DNA of 64,000 bases from Micropruina glycogenica (GCF_039524395.1 NZ_BAAAGO010000015.1); one strand, 5' to 3'. Shown: positions 7,057-17,137, numbered from the stretch's first letter. Notes: a model not told the origin generated them from the sequence alone. Translations and numbers: made by a program.

Positions 7057-8082
7057 ATGAAGTTCCTGTTTCTGGGCGCGGGCGCGATCGGCACCTACGT
7101 GGGCGGCAGCCTGGCCGCCGCGGGTGACGAGGTGACGTTCATCGAACGTCCAGAAACCGCGGCCGTGATCGCCGAGCACGGGCTCAAGGTGCACACCGCC
7201 GACACCACCCGCGTCGTGCGCGACGTCACCGTGCATGGCAGTGCCGCAGAGGCGCTGGCCCACGGGCCCTACGACATCGGCGTGTTCGCGCTGAAGTCGT
7301 TCGACACCCAGACCGCCCTCGACGAGCTGCTGGCCACCGGGTACGAGGTGCCCACCATCTTGTCGTTGCAGAACGGCGTCGACAACGAACCGACCATCGC
7401 GGCCACCCTGGGTGCCGACAAGGTGATCGCCGGCACGGTCGCCACCGCCGTCAGCAAGCCGGGCGTGGGTGAGGTGGTCGAAGAGAAGCACCGCGGCATC
7501 GGCGTGGCCCTTGGCCACCCACTCGCTCAGCCGCTGGTCGAGGCACTCGACCGCGCGGGCCTCTCGGGCAAGGCGTTCGACGACGCGCCGTCGATGAAGT
7601 GGTCGAAGCTGCTCACCAACCTCACCGGCAACGCGACCTCGGCGATTCTGGACGAAACCGTCGCCGAACTCTTCGCCGACAAGCGCAGTTACACCATCGA
7701 AGTGGCCGTGCTGGCCGAATGTCTGGCGGTCATGAAGGCCAAGGGTTACCGGGTGGTCGACCTACCGGGTACCCCGGTGCGCGCCCTCGCGTGGGCCACC
7801 AAGCTGCCACGCTTCATCGCCCAGCCGGCCCTCACCAAAGCCCTGGGCGCCGGCCGCGGCGACAAGATGCCCAGCTTTCACATCGACCTGCACGGTGGCC
7901 GCGGCCGCACCGAGGTCAGCTTTCTCAACGGCGCCGTCGCACGCGGCGGCGAACAGGCGGGTGTGCCCACCCCCGTCAACGCGCTGCTCACCGACACCCT
8001 CGAAGCACTCAGCGCCGGCGAACTGCCGCTGGATGCCTACCGGCACGACCCGGACGCCCTGCTGGCGCGCCTGGCCCGCTGA
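7057..8082 (+). CDS. panE: 2-dehydropantoate 2-reductase (ketopantoate reductase family)
   Basis: 341 residues. The N-terminal Rossmann motif FLGAGAIGTYVGG (residues 5-17) binds NADPH. SLQNGVDNE and SMKWSKLLTNLTGNATSAI are the ApbA/PanE central motifs, and the C-terminal helical domain follows. GGGAGAG upstream of ATG 7057 supports this start. The enzyme would reduce 2-dehydropantoate to pantoate for coenzyme A synthesis. No other pan gene is nearby, and several paralogues of this family act on other substrates, so the exact substrate is less certain than the fold. Its TGA stop lies in the left arm of the palindrome at 8080-8130. Confidence 0.85.
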   Translation: MKFLFLGAGAIGTYVGGSLAAAGDEVTFIERPETAAVIAEHGLKVHTADTTRVVRDVTVHGSAAEALAHGPYDIGVFALKSFDTQTALDELLATGYEVPTILSLQNGVDNEPTIAATLGADKVIAGTVATAVSKPGVGEVVEEKHRGIGVALGHPLAQPLVEALDRAGLSGKAFDDAPSMKWSKLLTNLTGNATSAILDETVAELFADKRSYTIEVAVLAECLAVMKAKGYRVVDLPGTPVRALAWATKLPRFIAQPALTKALGAGRGDKMPSFHIDLHGGRGRTEVSFLNGAVARGGEQAGVPTPVNALLTDTLEALSAGELPLDAYRHDPDALLARLAR

Positions 8083-8130
8083 ACCGAAGGAACCGTCCCC
8101 TGAACCAACGGGGACGGTTCCTTCGGTTCA
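8080..8130. terminator. Perfect 21-bp palindrome holding both convergent stop codons
   Basis: The left arm 8080-8100 and right arm 8110-8130 are exact reverse complements around a 9-nt loop (TGAACCAAC). Their inner ends are CCGTCCCC/GGGGACGG. The TGA of panE (8080-8082) and the stop of the exonuclease gene (8128-8130 on the minus strand) are the outermost bases of the two arms. It probably works as a bidirectional terminator and belongs to the GGGGACGGTTCC repeat family. Confidence 0.85.
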
Positions 8131-9048
8131 CGCGTTCAACGCCAGCGCCGCGACGATCCGCTCCGCCGGCCCGCCCAGGTTGAGCAGGTCGGCCAGTTCG
8201 GCGAACACCTCGGGCTTGGCCGGTTCGGTGGGCAGCAGCAGGTCGGCCTCGGTGACGTCCAAAGGTACGTCGGTGCGCACCCGCACCACTTCGCGCGCCG
8301 GCCCCAGGTAGTCGATGCCGGCGCTGAGCCGAGCGGTGAGGGCGGGGGAGAGCTTCTTGGCCGAGGCCGCCGCCAGCACCCCCTCGAGGTCGCCGTGGTC
8401 GGCGATCAGCTTCGCCGCGGTCTTCTCGCCGATGCCGGCGACACCCGGTAGTCCGTCCGAGGCGTCGCCGCGCAGCGTGGCGAAGTCGGCGTAGCCGGCG
8501 CCCCCGATGCCGTACTTGGCCACCAGTGCGGTCTCGTCGAACACCTCGTGGTTGCGGACGCCCTTCACCACCGACAGCACGCGCACCGAGCGGGCGTCGT
8601 CGACGAGTTGAAACAGGTCGCGGTCACCGGTGATCACCTCGACCGGCATGGACGAACGCGCCGCCAGGGTGGCGATGACGTCATCGGCCTCGAACCCATC
8701 GGCGCCCACCACGGCGATGCCGAGCGCGTCCAGCACGGCCAGGATCAGCGGCACCTGCGGCGTCAGTTCGTCGGGCACCACTTCGACGTCGCCGGCCAGC
8801 ACCCGGTGCGCCTTGTACGTCGGCACCAGTTCGACCCGCCAAGCCGGACGCCACGAGTTGTCCCAGCAGGCGGCCGCGTGGGTGGGTCGGTAGTCGGTGA
8901 TGAACCTGGCCATGAAATCGAGCAGGCCGCGCACGGCATTGACGCTCTGCCCGTCCTGCGCCCGAAGGCTGCCTGGCAAGCCGAAAAAAGCCCTGAAGTA
9001 CAGCGATGCCGTGTCGAAAAGTTGCAGATTCGGCCGGTTCATCCGCAC
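8128..9048 (-). CDS. 5'-3' exonuclease (Pol I N-terminal-domain-like flap nuclease)
   Basis: 306 residues with the FEN/PIN-type nuclease layout: LFDTASLYFRAFFG at the start (first metal Asp), PTYKAHR, DGFEADDVIATLA and VITGDRDLFQLVDD with the clustered acidic residues, then the H3TH region ASDGLPGVAGIGEKTAAKLI. It is the stand-alone actinobacterial exonuclease related to the 5'-nuclease domain of DNA polymerase I and would act on flaps or RNA primers in repair and replication. ATG 9048 and ATG 9042 (MRMNRP) are both possible. It is divergent from the Lrp-type regulator with only 19 bp between start codons. Confidence 0.9.
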   Translation of the reverse strand: MRMNRPNLQLFDTASLYFRAFFGLPGSLRAQDGQSVNAVRGLLDFMARFITDYRPTHAAACWDNSWRPAWRVELVPTYKAHRVLAGDVEVVPDELTPQVPLILAVLDALGIAVVGADGFEADDVIATLAARSSMPVEVITGDRDLFQLVDDARSVRVLSVVKGVRNHEVFDETALVAKYGIGGAGYADFATLRGDASDGLPGVAGIGEKTAAKLIADHGDLEGVLAAASAKKLSPALTARLSAGIDYLGPAREVVRVRTDVPLDVTEADLLLPTEPAKPEVFAELADLLNLGGPAERIVAALALNA

Positions 9049-9067
9049 ATAGTGACACGATTACGTC

Positions 9068-9505
9068 ATGGAGAGCACGGACCGCCAGATACTCACGTTG
9101 CTGGCCAAGGACGGGCGCATGTCGTACACCGACATCGGCCGCGAAACGGGCCTCTCGACCAGCGCTGCCCAGCAACGGGTGCGCCGGTTGGAGCAGCGCG
9201 GGCTGATCACCGGTTACCGCGCCGAGATCAGCGCCGAGGCATTGGGCCTTGTGCTGACGGCTTTCATCGCGTTGAAGGGCTCGGACCCCGCCACCGACGA
9301 CCAGATTCCCGAGCGGCTCGCGCACCTGAACAACATCGTGTCGTGCTACTCCGTGGCCGGCGACGCCAGCTACATACTCATCGTGCAGGTCGAAACCCCG
9401 GCCGAGCTCGAGGCGCTGCTTGCGCAGATTCGCATCGCCGCCGGAGTGTCGACGCTGACCACGCTGGTGCTGTCGGTGCCGTACCGCGACCGGGTCGTGC
9501 TCTGA
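9068..9505 (+). CDS. Lrp/AsnC-family transcriptional regulator
   Basis: 145 residues. The N-terminal winged HTH opens DRQILTLLAKDGRMSYTDIG and continues GLSTSAAQQRVRRLEQRGLI, the classic Lrp/AsnC pattern. The C-terminal half (about 65-145) is a RAM/AsnC effector domain with VSCYSVAGDASYILIVQVETP. Proteins of this kind sense amino acids as octamers or dimers. Targets are unknown; the divergently encoded exonuclease and the downstream lnt gene (28 bp away) are the only neighbours. It may regulate itself from the 19-bp intergenic region. Confidence 0.93.
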   Translation: MESTDRQILTLLAKDGRMSYTDIGRETGLSTSAAQQRVRRLEQRGLITGYRAEISAEALGLVLTAFIALKGSDPATDDQIPERLAHLNNIVSCYSVAGDASYILIVQVETPAELEALLAQIRIAAGVSTLTTLVLSVPYRDRVVL

Positions 9506-9533
9506 GGTCCGCGGCGCTGGGTAGCATTCCTGG

Positions 9534-11101
9534 GTGACCGACCGCCTGCACGCCCTGCCGTGGTGGGTGCGCGGTTCACTGGCCGGCCTGACCGGCGCGA
9601 CCGCCTCGCTCGGCTTCGCCCCTGTGGGTTGGTGGCCGGTGCTGATCGGTTGTGTCGCGGCCTTCTCACTGCTCGCCATCACCGCTCCCGGCTGGCGGCA
9701 GGCCGCCCTCACGGGCCTGTGTTACGGGCTGGGCCTGTACCTGATCGCTATTCGCTGGCTCAGCGTGATCTTCACCGAGGCGATGCTCGGCCTGGCCGGT
9801 CTCGAAGCCGTCTTTCTGGCCGGTCTGGCCCTACTGCTTCGGTTGGCCGGACGCTCCCGCTACTGGCCCCAGCTGGCCGCCGGCTGCTGGGTGCTCACCG
9901 AGTACACGTTCTCGAATCAGCCGTTCGGCGGCTTTCCCTGGTTGCGCCTGGGCTACACGGTGATCGACTCGCCGCTGGCCGGTGTGCTGCCACTGGTCGG
10001 CGTTCCGGGGGCGACGTTCGCCGTCGCCCTGGTGGCCCAGCTGCTGGCCTGGACGGTGCTGAGCGCGCAGGGCCTGCGGCGTCGAGCGCTGGGTCTGGGC
10101 ACCGCCGTCGTCGTGCTGCTCAGCGGCACGTTGGGGCTGCTGGTGCCGGCCGGCACCGAGACCGGCACCGTCTCGGTGGGCTACGTGCAGGGCAACGCGC
10201 CCGGCGGGGGCGTGTACGGTTTGGGCGCCCCGCGCACCCTGACCCGCAACCACGTGGCCGAAACCGAGCGCTTGGCCGCCAAGATAGCCGCCGGTGAGGT
10301 GGCCAGGCCCGACTTCGTGGTCTGGCCCGAGAACGGCACCGACATGGACCCGTTCACAGACACCCTGACGAATCAACTGGTCAAACAGGCCGTGGCTGCG
10401 GTGAACGTACCCATTCTGATCGGCACCATCACCGACGGACCCGGCCCCAACGAGCGGCAGACCGCCGCGATCGTGTGGGATCCCGTCACCGGCGCTCAGG
10501 CCCGCTACGACAAGCGCAACCTGGTGCCTTTCGGCGAATGGGTGCCGTTGCGTGGTCTGCTCGAACCGCTCTTTCCGGTGGTCGCCTACGTGGGCGCCCA
10601 ATCGATACCCGGCACAGGGCCGGGCGTGCTGAACGTCCAGCTGCCCGACCGCACCGTCGCGGTCGGCGACCTGATCTGCTACGAGGTCGCCTACGACGCC
10701 ACCGTGCACGACACGGTGCTCGGGGGTGCGCAGATCAACGTGGTGCAGAGCAGCAACGCCATGTACGTGGGCACCACGCAGGTGCCGCAGCAGTTCGCGA
10801 TCACCCGCACCCGGGCGGCTGAACTGCGCCGAGACGTGCTGGTCGTCACCACCACCGGCACCTCGGGGCTGATCAGGCCGGACGGCTCGGTGGCGTTCAC
10901 GCTGCCCGAGTTTCAGCCGGCCTCGGGTGTGGTCGAACTGCCTCTGCGCAGCGGACTCACGCCCGCGGTATGGCTGTCGGGTTGGCTCGAACTGGGCGGC
11001 AGCCTGATCACCGTGGCCGCTCTCGCACTCCTGGTGGTTCGTGGCCGGCGACGTGAACCGGTGCGGCAGAATGGTTCGGACGACCCGATTCAGGAGACCC
11101 C

Positions 11102-11105
<4 letters not shown>
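9534..11105 (+). CDS. lnt: Apolipoprotein N-acyltransferase
   Basis: 523 residues. There are six or so N-terminal membrane spans (residues about 10-205), then a periplasmic-facing nitrilase domain. The catalytic triad positions are visible: E266 in VVWPENGTD, K327 in RYDKRNLVPFGEW and C382 in DLICYEVAY. A final membrane helix lies near residues 475-505. It would transfer the third acyl chain onto the N-terminal Cys of lipoproteins. In Mycobacterium tuberculosis this domain is fused to polyprenol-phosphate-mannose synthase in Ppm1. Here the two are separate proteins joined by a 4-nt overlap at 11102-11105. The GTG at 9534 is the start. Confidence 0.93.
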
Positions 11106-12189
<1,084 letters not shown>

Positions 12190-12193
<4 letters not shown>

Positions 12194-12738
12194 CCACCCC
12201 GCAGCAGCCCCGCGCGCGCCGGCCCTGGCTGGCGCCGCTGCTCCTGGTGTTCTTCATCACCGTTCCGATCATCGAGGTGTGGCTGCTGGTCGCTGTGGGT
12301 CAGCGCATCGGGGCCCTGCCCACCATCGGGTTGCTGATCGCCGAGGCGTTTCTCGGTGCGTGGCTGATGCGGCGCGAAGGGTCGAAGACGTGGCGGGCGC
12401 TCAACACCGCGATCACGACCGGCAAGCTGCCCACGGGCGAAATGCTTGACGCCGTGCTGGTGATGGTCGGCGGCGTCATGCTGATGCTGCCCGGCTTCTT
12501 CACCGACATCTTCGGGCTGATCTTTCTGCTGCCGTTCACCCGGCCGATCGCCCGCAACCTGCTGCACCTGTTCATCGCCCGCCGAGCGGCACGCTCGGGC
12601 CTCGATTTGGACGTCATGCGGGCCAAGGTCGAGCGCGACACCCTGATTCGTGGCGAGACCGTGCCCGACGACGCGCCGCGCAAGGATCCTGAGCCCCCGT
12701 CGGATCAGATCGTGATCAAGGGCGAGATCGAACCCTGA
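12190..12738 (+). CDS. fxsA: FxsA-family membrane protein
   Basis: 182 residues from GTG 12190, which overlaps the ppm stop. There are about three to four hydrophobic segments: PLLLVFFITVPIIEVWLLVAV, TIGLLIAEAFLGAWLMRREG and VLVMVGGVMLMLPGFFTDIFG. The conserved LPGFFTDIFGLIFLLPFTRP is the FxsA hallmark. The hydrophilic C-terminal tail is rich in Asp/Glu/Pro. FxsA was named for suppressing F-plasmid exclusion of phage T7 in E. coli; its role in actinobacteria is not known. Its coupling with lnt and ppm suggests an envelope function. Confidence 0.88.
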
Positions 12739-12775
12739 GCGACCCGTCGGTCGAGCTTGTCCAGACCCATTCCCG

Positions 12776-12852
12776 CGCGAGATTGCGTCCGATTTGGGGG
12801 GCCGCTCGCCTCAGTACGCGTGACTGCCCCTCAACTCGGACGCAATCTCGCG
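12776..12852. repeat. 17-bp perfect inverted repeat, long loop
   Basis: CGCGAGATTGCGTCCGA at 12776-12792 is the exact reverse complement of 12836-12852, with a 43-nt interior. It lies 38 bp after the fxsA stop in a 428-bp non-coding stretch and may be a mobile palindrome or a transcription end for the lnt-ppm-fxsA operon. Confidence 0.75.
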
Positions 12853-12981
12853 AGGGTTTGCTCAACCCTGGCTTCTGCGGGGCTCGTCAGCACCCAACTT
12901 CTCTGTCATCCCGGCGGACGCGGGCATCTCGTACGGGGCTGGCCCGCGATTGCGCGTTCCGTCCTGTGGCATGGCAGTGCG

Positions 12982-13008
12982 GAGATTCCGGCGTTCGCCG
13001 GAATGACG
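12982..13008. repeat. TTCCGGCG-type short palindromic repeat
   Basis: The core TTCCGGCGTTCGCCGGAA is flanked by GAGA and TGACG. The same unit occurs at 52473, 54357 and 63453, and TCCCGG-type relatives at 39549, 39594, 48503, 49769 and 49886. A degenerate opposite-orientation copy lies at 12905-12930. This is a dispersed intergenic REP-like family. Confidence 0.85.
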
Positions 13009-13025
13009 GTAGACCTGCACGTGTC

Positions 13026-13136
13026 AAGCGGAGCGGGGGCGCCCCTGTCAGGGTGTGGTCGGGCGTTTGCGCACTGCGAGGCGCTAGCCGAGCAGTTCAG
13101 CAGGGGCGGGACAGGGGCGCCTCCGCTCCGCGGCAA
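13026..13136. repeat. 111-bp dispersed repeat with inverted ends, copy 1
   Basis: It begins AAGCGGAGCGGGGGCGCC and ends CGCTCCGCGGCAA. The ends form a near-perfect 22-bp inverted repeat (13028-13049 against 13110-13131, one mismatch). A second copy with the same interior (GTGTGGTCGGGCGTTTGCGC...) lies at 63770-63877. No transposase is encoded, so it resembles a small non-autonomous element or a structured repeat. Confidence 0.8.
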
Positions 13137-13166
13137 CAGAACGCAACCAAGCGACCAGCGGGAGCC

Positions 13167-13499
13167 TCAGTCGTTGCCGCGGATCTCGTCCAAACGTTCG
13201 GCGAGCAGTTCCTCGAGCTCTTCGATCGAGCGGCGCTCGCGCAGCATGTCCCAGTGGGTGCGGGGCGGTTTGACCTCTTTCGCCTCGGGTTCGACGCCGT
13301 CCGACCGGCGCGCCACGGCACCGCAGCGCGGGCATTCCCACGCGGTGGGCAACTCGGCCTCTTCGGCGAAGGTGATCGAGAAATGATGGCCCTTGGGGCA
13401 GTCGAAACCGATGTCTTGACGGGCTGCGAACTCGACTCCCGCGCCGTCGGCGAAGCTCTTCGAGCCCAACCCGGACCCGCGCAACGATCGTTCAGCCAT
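13167..13499 (-). CDS. rbpA: RNA polymerase-binding protein RbpA
   Basis: 110 residues, the usual RbpA length. The central zinc-binding region has DCPKGHHFSITF and WECPRCGAVA (two Cys-containing knuckles), and the basic linker includes PPRTHWDMLRERR. The C-terminal sigma-interaction helix is RSIEELEELLAERLDEIR. RbpA binds group I/II sigma factors and RNA polymerase in actinobacteria and stabilises open complexes. ATG 13499 begins MAERSLRGSG, as in orthologues. It is preceded on the same strand by the Atg22-like transporter gene (72 bp upstream) and followed by the repeat-rich gap. Confidence 0.96.
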   Translation of the reverse strand: MAERSLRGSGLGSKSFADGAGVEFAARQDIGFDCPKGHHFSITFAEEAELPTAWECPRCGAVARRSDGVEPEAKEVKPPRTHWDMLRERRSIEELEELLAERLDEIRGND

Positions 13500-13571
13500 G
13501 CCTCTCCCTCCGCCGGACGGCCGGGGTGACGGCCGTACCGTCCCCCAAGCTACTCCGTGTGACCAAGCGGT

Positions 13572-14921
13572 TCACAAGACCTTGGGTAACACGTTTCCGG
13601 CCTCGAGTATTCCCTTGCGCATGTCGACCCTGGTCAGTAACAGCCCGCCGACAAGGAAGAACACCACCAGAGCGAGAATCGCGAGACGGTAGCTCTGGCT
13701 GAACTGAAAGACCAGTGCGAAGCTCAGCGTGCCCAGCCAACTCGTGCCCCGTTCCATCGCCTGATAGAAGCTGAAGTATTCGGCCTCGCGGCCCTTGGGC
13801 ACCAGTTGTGAATACATCGACCGGCTCAGCGCCTGCGTGCCGCCCATCACCAGGCCGATCGCGGCCCCCAATGCCAGCAACGCGACGAACACCCCCGCCG
13901 GCAGAAAGAACGCCACGGCCACCACGGCGAACCAGATCACGATGCCGATCAGCACGGTGCGTTTGGCGCCCAGCACACCGGCCACCCGTCCGAACAGCAA
14001 GGCACCGCCGAACGCGACGAACTGGGTGAGCAGAAACGTGATCATCACCTGCGAGGTCGACATCTGCAGTTCCGACTGCGCGTACAGGCTCGACTGGCCG
14101 ATCACGGTCTGAATGCCGTCGTTGTAGAACAGGTAGGCGGCCAGAAACAGCAGCGTCTGCGGGTAGTTGCGCAGGTCGGCGAAGGTGTTGGCCAGTTGGC
14201 GCACCGGGTTGGTGCGCACCGTTGCTCGCGCCTGCAGACCGTCCAGGGCGCGGGGTGGCAGCGACCGCAGCCCGATCACCGGAATCAGCGTGAACAGCCC
14301 CCACCACAGCCCCGCCGACAACAGGCTCAGCCTGATCGCCAGCCCGTAACTGATGCCCAGCGACTCATACGCGGTCATCGTCACCAGGTTGATCGCCAGC
14401 AGCAGCCCACCGCCCAGGTAGCCCAACGCCCAGCCGCGACTCGACACCCGGTCGCGGTCGTCGGGTTGGGCGATGCGCACCAGAATGCCGTCGTAGATCA
14501 CCTGGGACGCCCCGACGCACACGTTGGCGACGATCATCAGCACCGCGCCGAGCTGCCAGTTGGTGTCGGCCACGAAGAACATCGCGGATGCCGCTGCAGC
14601 GCCCACCCAGGCCAGGCCCCCCAGCCACCACTGCGGGTGCTTCGACCGGTCGGCGATCACGCCGATGATCAGCAGCGCGACCAGGCTGAGGATCGTCGAG
14701 ATGGTGACCAGAAAGGGGTGTACAGCACCCGGCAGCACAGCGAAGCCGAGCAGGTTCACCGGCGTGCTGCACACCTCGCCTGCGGACAGGTCGGGGCAGG
14801 CGGCCCGCGTGGCGATGCTGGTGAGGTAGGGCCCCAGAATCACCGTGGCGGTCGTGGTGACGTAGGCGGAGTTGGCCCAGTCGTACCAGTACCAGGCGCG
14901 CTGCTGCCGGGTGCTCTTCAT
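13572..14921 (-). CDS. MFS transporter, Atg22/UMF1 family
   Basis: 449 residues with about twelve membrane spans. The N-terminal WYWYDWANSAY is the signature of the Atg22-like (UMF1) branch of the major facilitator superfamily. The conserved loop GVIADRSKHPQW after TM2 and RVSSRGWALGYLGGG in the middle agree with this. The yeast homologue exports amino acids from the vacuole; bacterial substrates are unknown. ATG 14921 is chosen because it places the signature at residue 10 and has AGGAA upstream. Its first 4 nt overlap the end of the glycerophosphodiesterase gene, so the two form an operon. A longer in-frame extension is only a shadow of that gene. Confidence 0.88.
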   Translation of the reverse strand: MKSTRQQRAWYWYDWANSAYVTTTATVILGPYLTSIATRAACPDLSAGEVCSTPVNLLGFAVLPGAVHPFLVTISTILSLVALLIIGVIADRSKHPQWWLGGLAWVGAAAASAMFFVADTNWQLGAVLMIVANVCVGASQVIYDGILVRIAQPDDRDRVSSRGWALGYLGGGLLLAINLVTMTAYESLGISYGLAIRLSLLSAGLWWGLFTLIPVIGLRSLPPRALDGLQARATVRTNPVRQLANTFADLRNYPQTLLFLAAYLFYNDGIQTVIGQSSLYAQSELQMSTSQVMITFLLTQFVAFGGALLFGRVAGVLGAKRTVLIGIVIWFAVVAVAFFLPAGVFVALLALGAAIGLVMGGTQALSRSMYSQLVPKGREAEYFSFYQAMERGTSWLGTLSFALVFQFSQSYRLAILALVVFFLVGGLLLTRVDMRKGILEAGNVLPKVL

Positions 14922-15703
14922 CGGTTTCCTTCCCACAGGTCGCGCTCGATCAGCACGTCGCGCAACACGTCGATGCGGTCGCTGACCAGGCCGTCGACAC
15001 CGAGGTCGATCAGCCGGTGCATCTCCTTGGCCTCGTTGACGGTCCAGACGTGCACGACCCGGCCCGCTTGGTGCGCCGAGCGGACGAGGCCGCGAGTCAC
15101 CACCGGCAACCGGTCGTGCCAGGCCCGCACCGGTATCTGCAGCGCCACACCGGGGGAGCGGACGAGCCGGCGCACGCCGGGCGCGTACGCGCGCAGGGCG
15201 ATGCCGGGCGCTCCGACGCTGGTGGCCACCCGTCGTCCGGCCAGTCGACGAAAGGCGCTGAGGCGGGCCTGCGAGAACGACCCGACGCACACCCGGTCGT
15301 GCGCCCGATGCGCGTCGATCGCACGGGCCAGGGGTTCGACGGCCCGGGCCACCTTCAGGTCGATGTTGAACCGGGCCTCGGGCAGGGTCTCGAACAGTTC
15401 GTCCATGGTGACGATCGGGTCGGTGCCGGCCACCCGCAACCTGCTCAGTTCGTGCCAGGGCAGGGCTTCGGGCGCGCCCCGGCCGTCGGTGACGCGATCG
15501 AGAGTGTTGTCGTGAAAACTGAACAACACCCCGTCCGACGAGGTGTGCACGTCGGTCTCGAGGTAGCGGTAGCCGTACTCGACGGCGCTCCGAAAGGCGT
15601 GCAGGGTGTTCTCGCGGGGCTGGTCGTCGGGGCAGAGGTAGCCGCCCCGGTGGGCCAGTGCGGCGAACCGGGTGTCGAAGTAGCGGTAGTCGCCGGCCTG
15701 CAC
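14918..15703 (-). CDS. glpQ: Glycerophosphodiester phosphodiesterase
   Basis: About 261 residues from GTG 15703. The GDPD TIM-barrel motifs are clear: ALAHRGGYLCPDDQPRENT with the catalytic HRG and EN, LETDVHTSSDGVLFSFHD with the metal-binding E/D and second His, then FNIDLK and the terminal VHVWTVNEAKEMHRLIDLGVDGLVSDR. It would hydrolyse glycerophosphodiesters to glycerol-3-phosphate. There is no signal peptide with this start. Longer in-frame starts at 15802, 15778 or 15766 add unconserved sequence and approach or run into the divergent yqeY gene, so I reject them. It is coupled to the MFS gene downstream by an ATGA overlap. Confidence 0.87.
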   Translation of the reverse strand: MQAGDYRYFDTRFAALAHRGGYLCPDDQPRENTLHAFRSAVEYGYRYLETDVHTSSDGVLFSFHDNTLDRVTDGRGAPEALPWHELSRLRVAGTDPIVTMDELFETLPEARFNIDLKVARAVEPLARAIDAHRAHDRVCVGSFSQARLSAFRRLAGRRVATSVGAPGIALRAYAPGVRRLVRSPGVALQIPVRAWHDRLPVVTRGLVRSAHQAGRVVHVWTVNEAKEMHRLIDLGVDGLVSDRIDVLRDVLIERDLWEGNR

Positions 15704-15779
15704 GCGCCCCAGTATGCGCGAGGGCACGGACGCTGTCACGCATGGTGCGCAGCGGGTGTTCCGGTTCATAATCGGTGCC

Positions 15780-16160
15780 ATGACGGACACCTCAGCACCC
15801 ATTCGTCAGGCCCTGCGCGACGCGCTTCCGGGGGCCATGAAAGCGCGCGACACCCCGAGTCGCAACGCGATTCGATCGGCTCTCGCGGCCATCGAGAACG
15901 CCGAGGCCGTCTCGGTCGAGCAGCCAAGTGCCGGCGGTGGCTCGCTCGTCACCAGCGAACACGTCGCGGGCACGTCCGTCGGGGTGGGTGCGGCCGAGGC
16001 GCCGCGCCGCGAACTCGACGAGGAGCACGCGCTCGAGATCGTCAGTGCCGAGCGTGACGAACGGCTGTCGGCGGCCGCCGAACTTCGTGCCGCCGGCCAG
16101 GAGCAGCGAGCGGCCGACCTCGAAGCGGAGGCGGCCGCGTTGGACGCCTTCTTGTGCTGA
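15780..16160 (+). CDS. GatB/YqeY domain-containing protein
   Basis: 126 residues, a little shorter than the roughly 150-residue YqeY norm. The N-terminal helix pair PIRQALRDALPGAMKARDTPSRNAIRSALAAIENAE is the recognisable YqeY start. The middle is rich in Gly/Ser/Val, and the end is a charged helix (EIVSAERDERLSAAAELRAAG..AADLEAEAAALDAFL). The domain is the tRNA-binding tail of GatB found as a stand-alone protein; its cellular role is unclear. It is divergent from the glycerophosphodiesterase gene and followed by pdxY in the same direction. Confidence 0.85.
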   Translation: MTDTSAPIRQALRDALPGAMKARDTPSRNAIRSALAAIENAEAVSVEQPSAGGGSLVTSEHVAGTSVGVGAAEAPRRELDEEHALEIVSAERDERLSAAAELRAAGQEQRAADLEAEAAALDAFLC

Positions 16161-16240
16161 CTAGGCGACTCGGCGGCTGCCCCTGACCGGTGAGTGCACG
16201 AGTTTTCGGTTGCGGCTCGGCTGGGCCAGACTATGGGCTC

Positions 16241-17095
16241 GTGACTACGATCCTTTCGATCCAGTCGTCTGTCGCCTACGGCCACGTGGGCAACAGCGCG
16301 GCAACCTTTCCCCTCATGCGCTCGGGCATCGAGGTGTGGCCGGTGCTCACCGTCCACTTCTCGAACCACACAGGCTACGGTGAATGGCGCGGGCCGCTGC
16401 TTGCCGCGTCAGAAGTGGCCGAGGTGATCCGGGGCATCGACGAGCGTGACGTGCTGGGCCGGGTGGACGCCGTGCTGTCGGGCTATCAGGGTGCCGAAGA
16501 GGTTGGTGCGGTGGTGCTCGACGCCGTCGAGCTGGTGAAGCAGCGCAGCCCTAAGGCCATCTACTGCTGCGACCCGGTGATGGGCGACGTGGGCCGAGGC
16601 TTCTTCGTGCGGCCGGGCATTCCCGAGTTCATGCGCGACCGGGTGGTGCCGAAGGCCGATATCGTCACCCCCAACCACTTCGAGCTCGACTTTCTCACCG
16701 GCCACGAAAGCCACACCCTCGATGCGGTGATCGACGCCGCCCACGCCCTGCGCGTCAGGGGACCCGAGACCGTGTTGGTCACCTCAGTGGTGGTCGACGG
16801 CACCGCCGACGACGAGTTGACCATGCTGGCCGTCACCGGCGAAGGGGCCTGGCAGGTGGTCACCCCCCGGCTCGACCGCATCTTCACGGGCTCGGGCGAC
16901 CTCACCGCGGCCATGTTCCTGGCCAACTACCTGCGCAGCGGCTCGGCCGCAGAGGCGGTCGGACAGACCGGCGACATCGTCTACTCGGTGCTGAAACAGA
17001 CCAGCGAATCGGGGCTCAGCGAACTGCAACTCGTGGCCGCGCAAGACGAGATCGTCTCTCCGACCTACCACTTCGACGTCACCCAGGTGCGCTGA
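16241..17095 (+). CDS. pdxY: Pyridoxal kinase
   Basis: 284 residues from GTG 16241, which begins TTILSIQSSVAYGHVGNSAA, the standard PdxY/PdxK N-terminus. Further motifs are FSNHTGYG, LSGYQG, YCCDPVMGD and VTPNHFELDFLTG, then FTGSGDLTAAMFLA near the ATP/catalytic-Asp region, where family members usually have G(T/S)GDL. It phosphorylates pyridoxal to PLP in vitamin B6 salvage. A longer frame from 16190 adds non-conserved residues. It converges with map across a small palindrome at 17103-17122. Confidence 0.93.
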   Translation: MTTILSIQSSVAYGHVGNSAATFPLMRSGIEVWPVLTVHFSNHTGYGEWRGPLLAASEVAEVIRGIDERDVLGRVDAVLSGYQGAEEVGAVVLDAVELVKQRSPKAIYCCDPVMGDVGRGFFVRPGIPEFMRDRVVPKADIVTPNHFELDFLTGHESHTLDAVIDAAHALRVRGPETVLVTSVVVDGTADDELTMLAVTGEGAWQVVTPRLDRIFTGSGDLTAAMFLANYLRSGSAAEAVGQTGDIVYSVLKQTSESGLSELQLVAAQDEIVSPTYHFDVTQVR

Positions 17096-17102
17096 CCCAG
17101 AA

Positions 17103-17122
17103 TCAGGGGACGGTTCCCCTGA
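17103..17122. terminator. Small palindrome between pdxY and map (GGGGACGG family)
   Basis: TCAGGGG-ACGGTT-CCCCTGA forms a 7-bp stem with a 6-nt loop and contains the GGGGACGGTTCC core seen at 2926 and 8110. It lies between convergent genes and is a plausible weak bidirectional terminator or repeat remnant. Confidence 0.55.
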
Positions 17123-17137
17123 ACCGCGCGGCGTCGG

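Noticed and set aside
13572..15743. A fused phosphodiesterase-MFS protein of about 720 residues
   Set aside because: The N-terminal part is out of frame with the GDPD motifs; the transporter starts at 14921 with its signature at residue 10.
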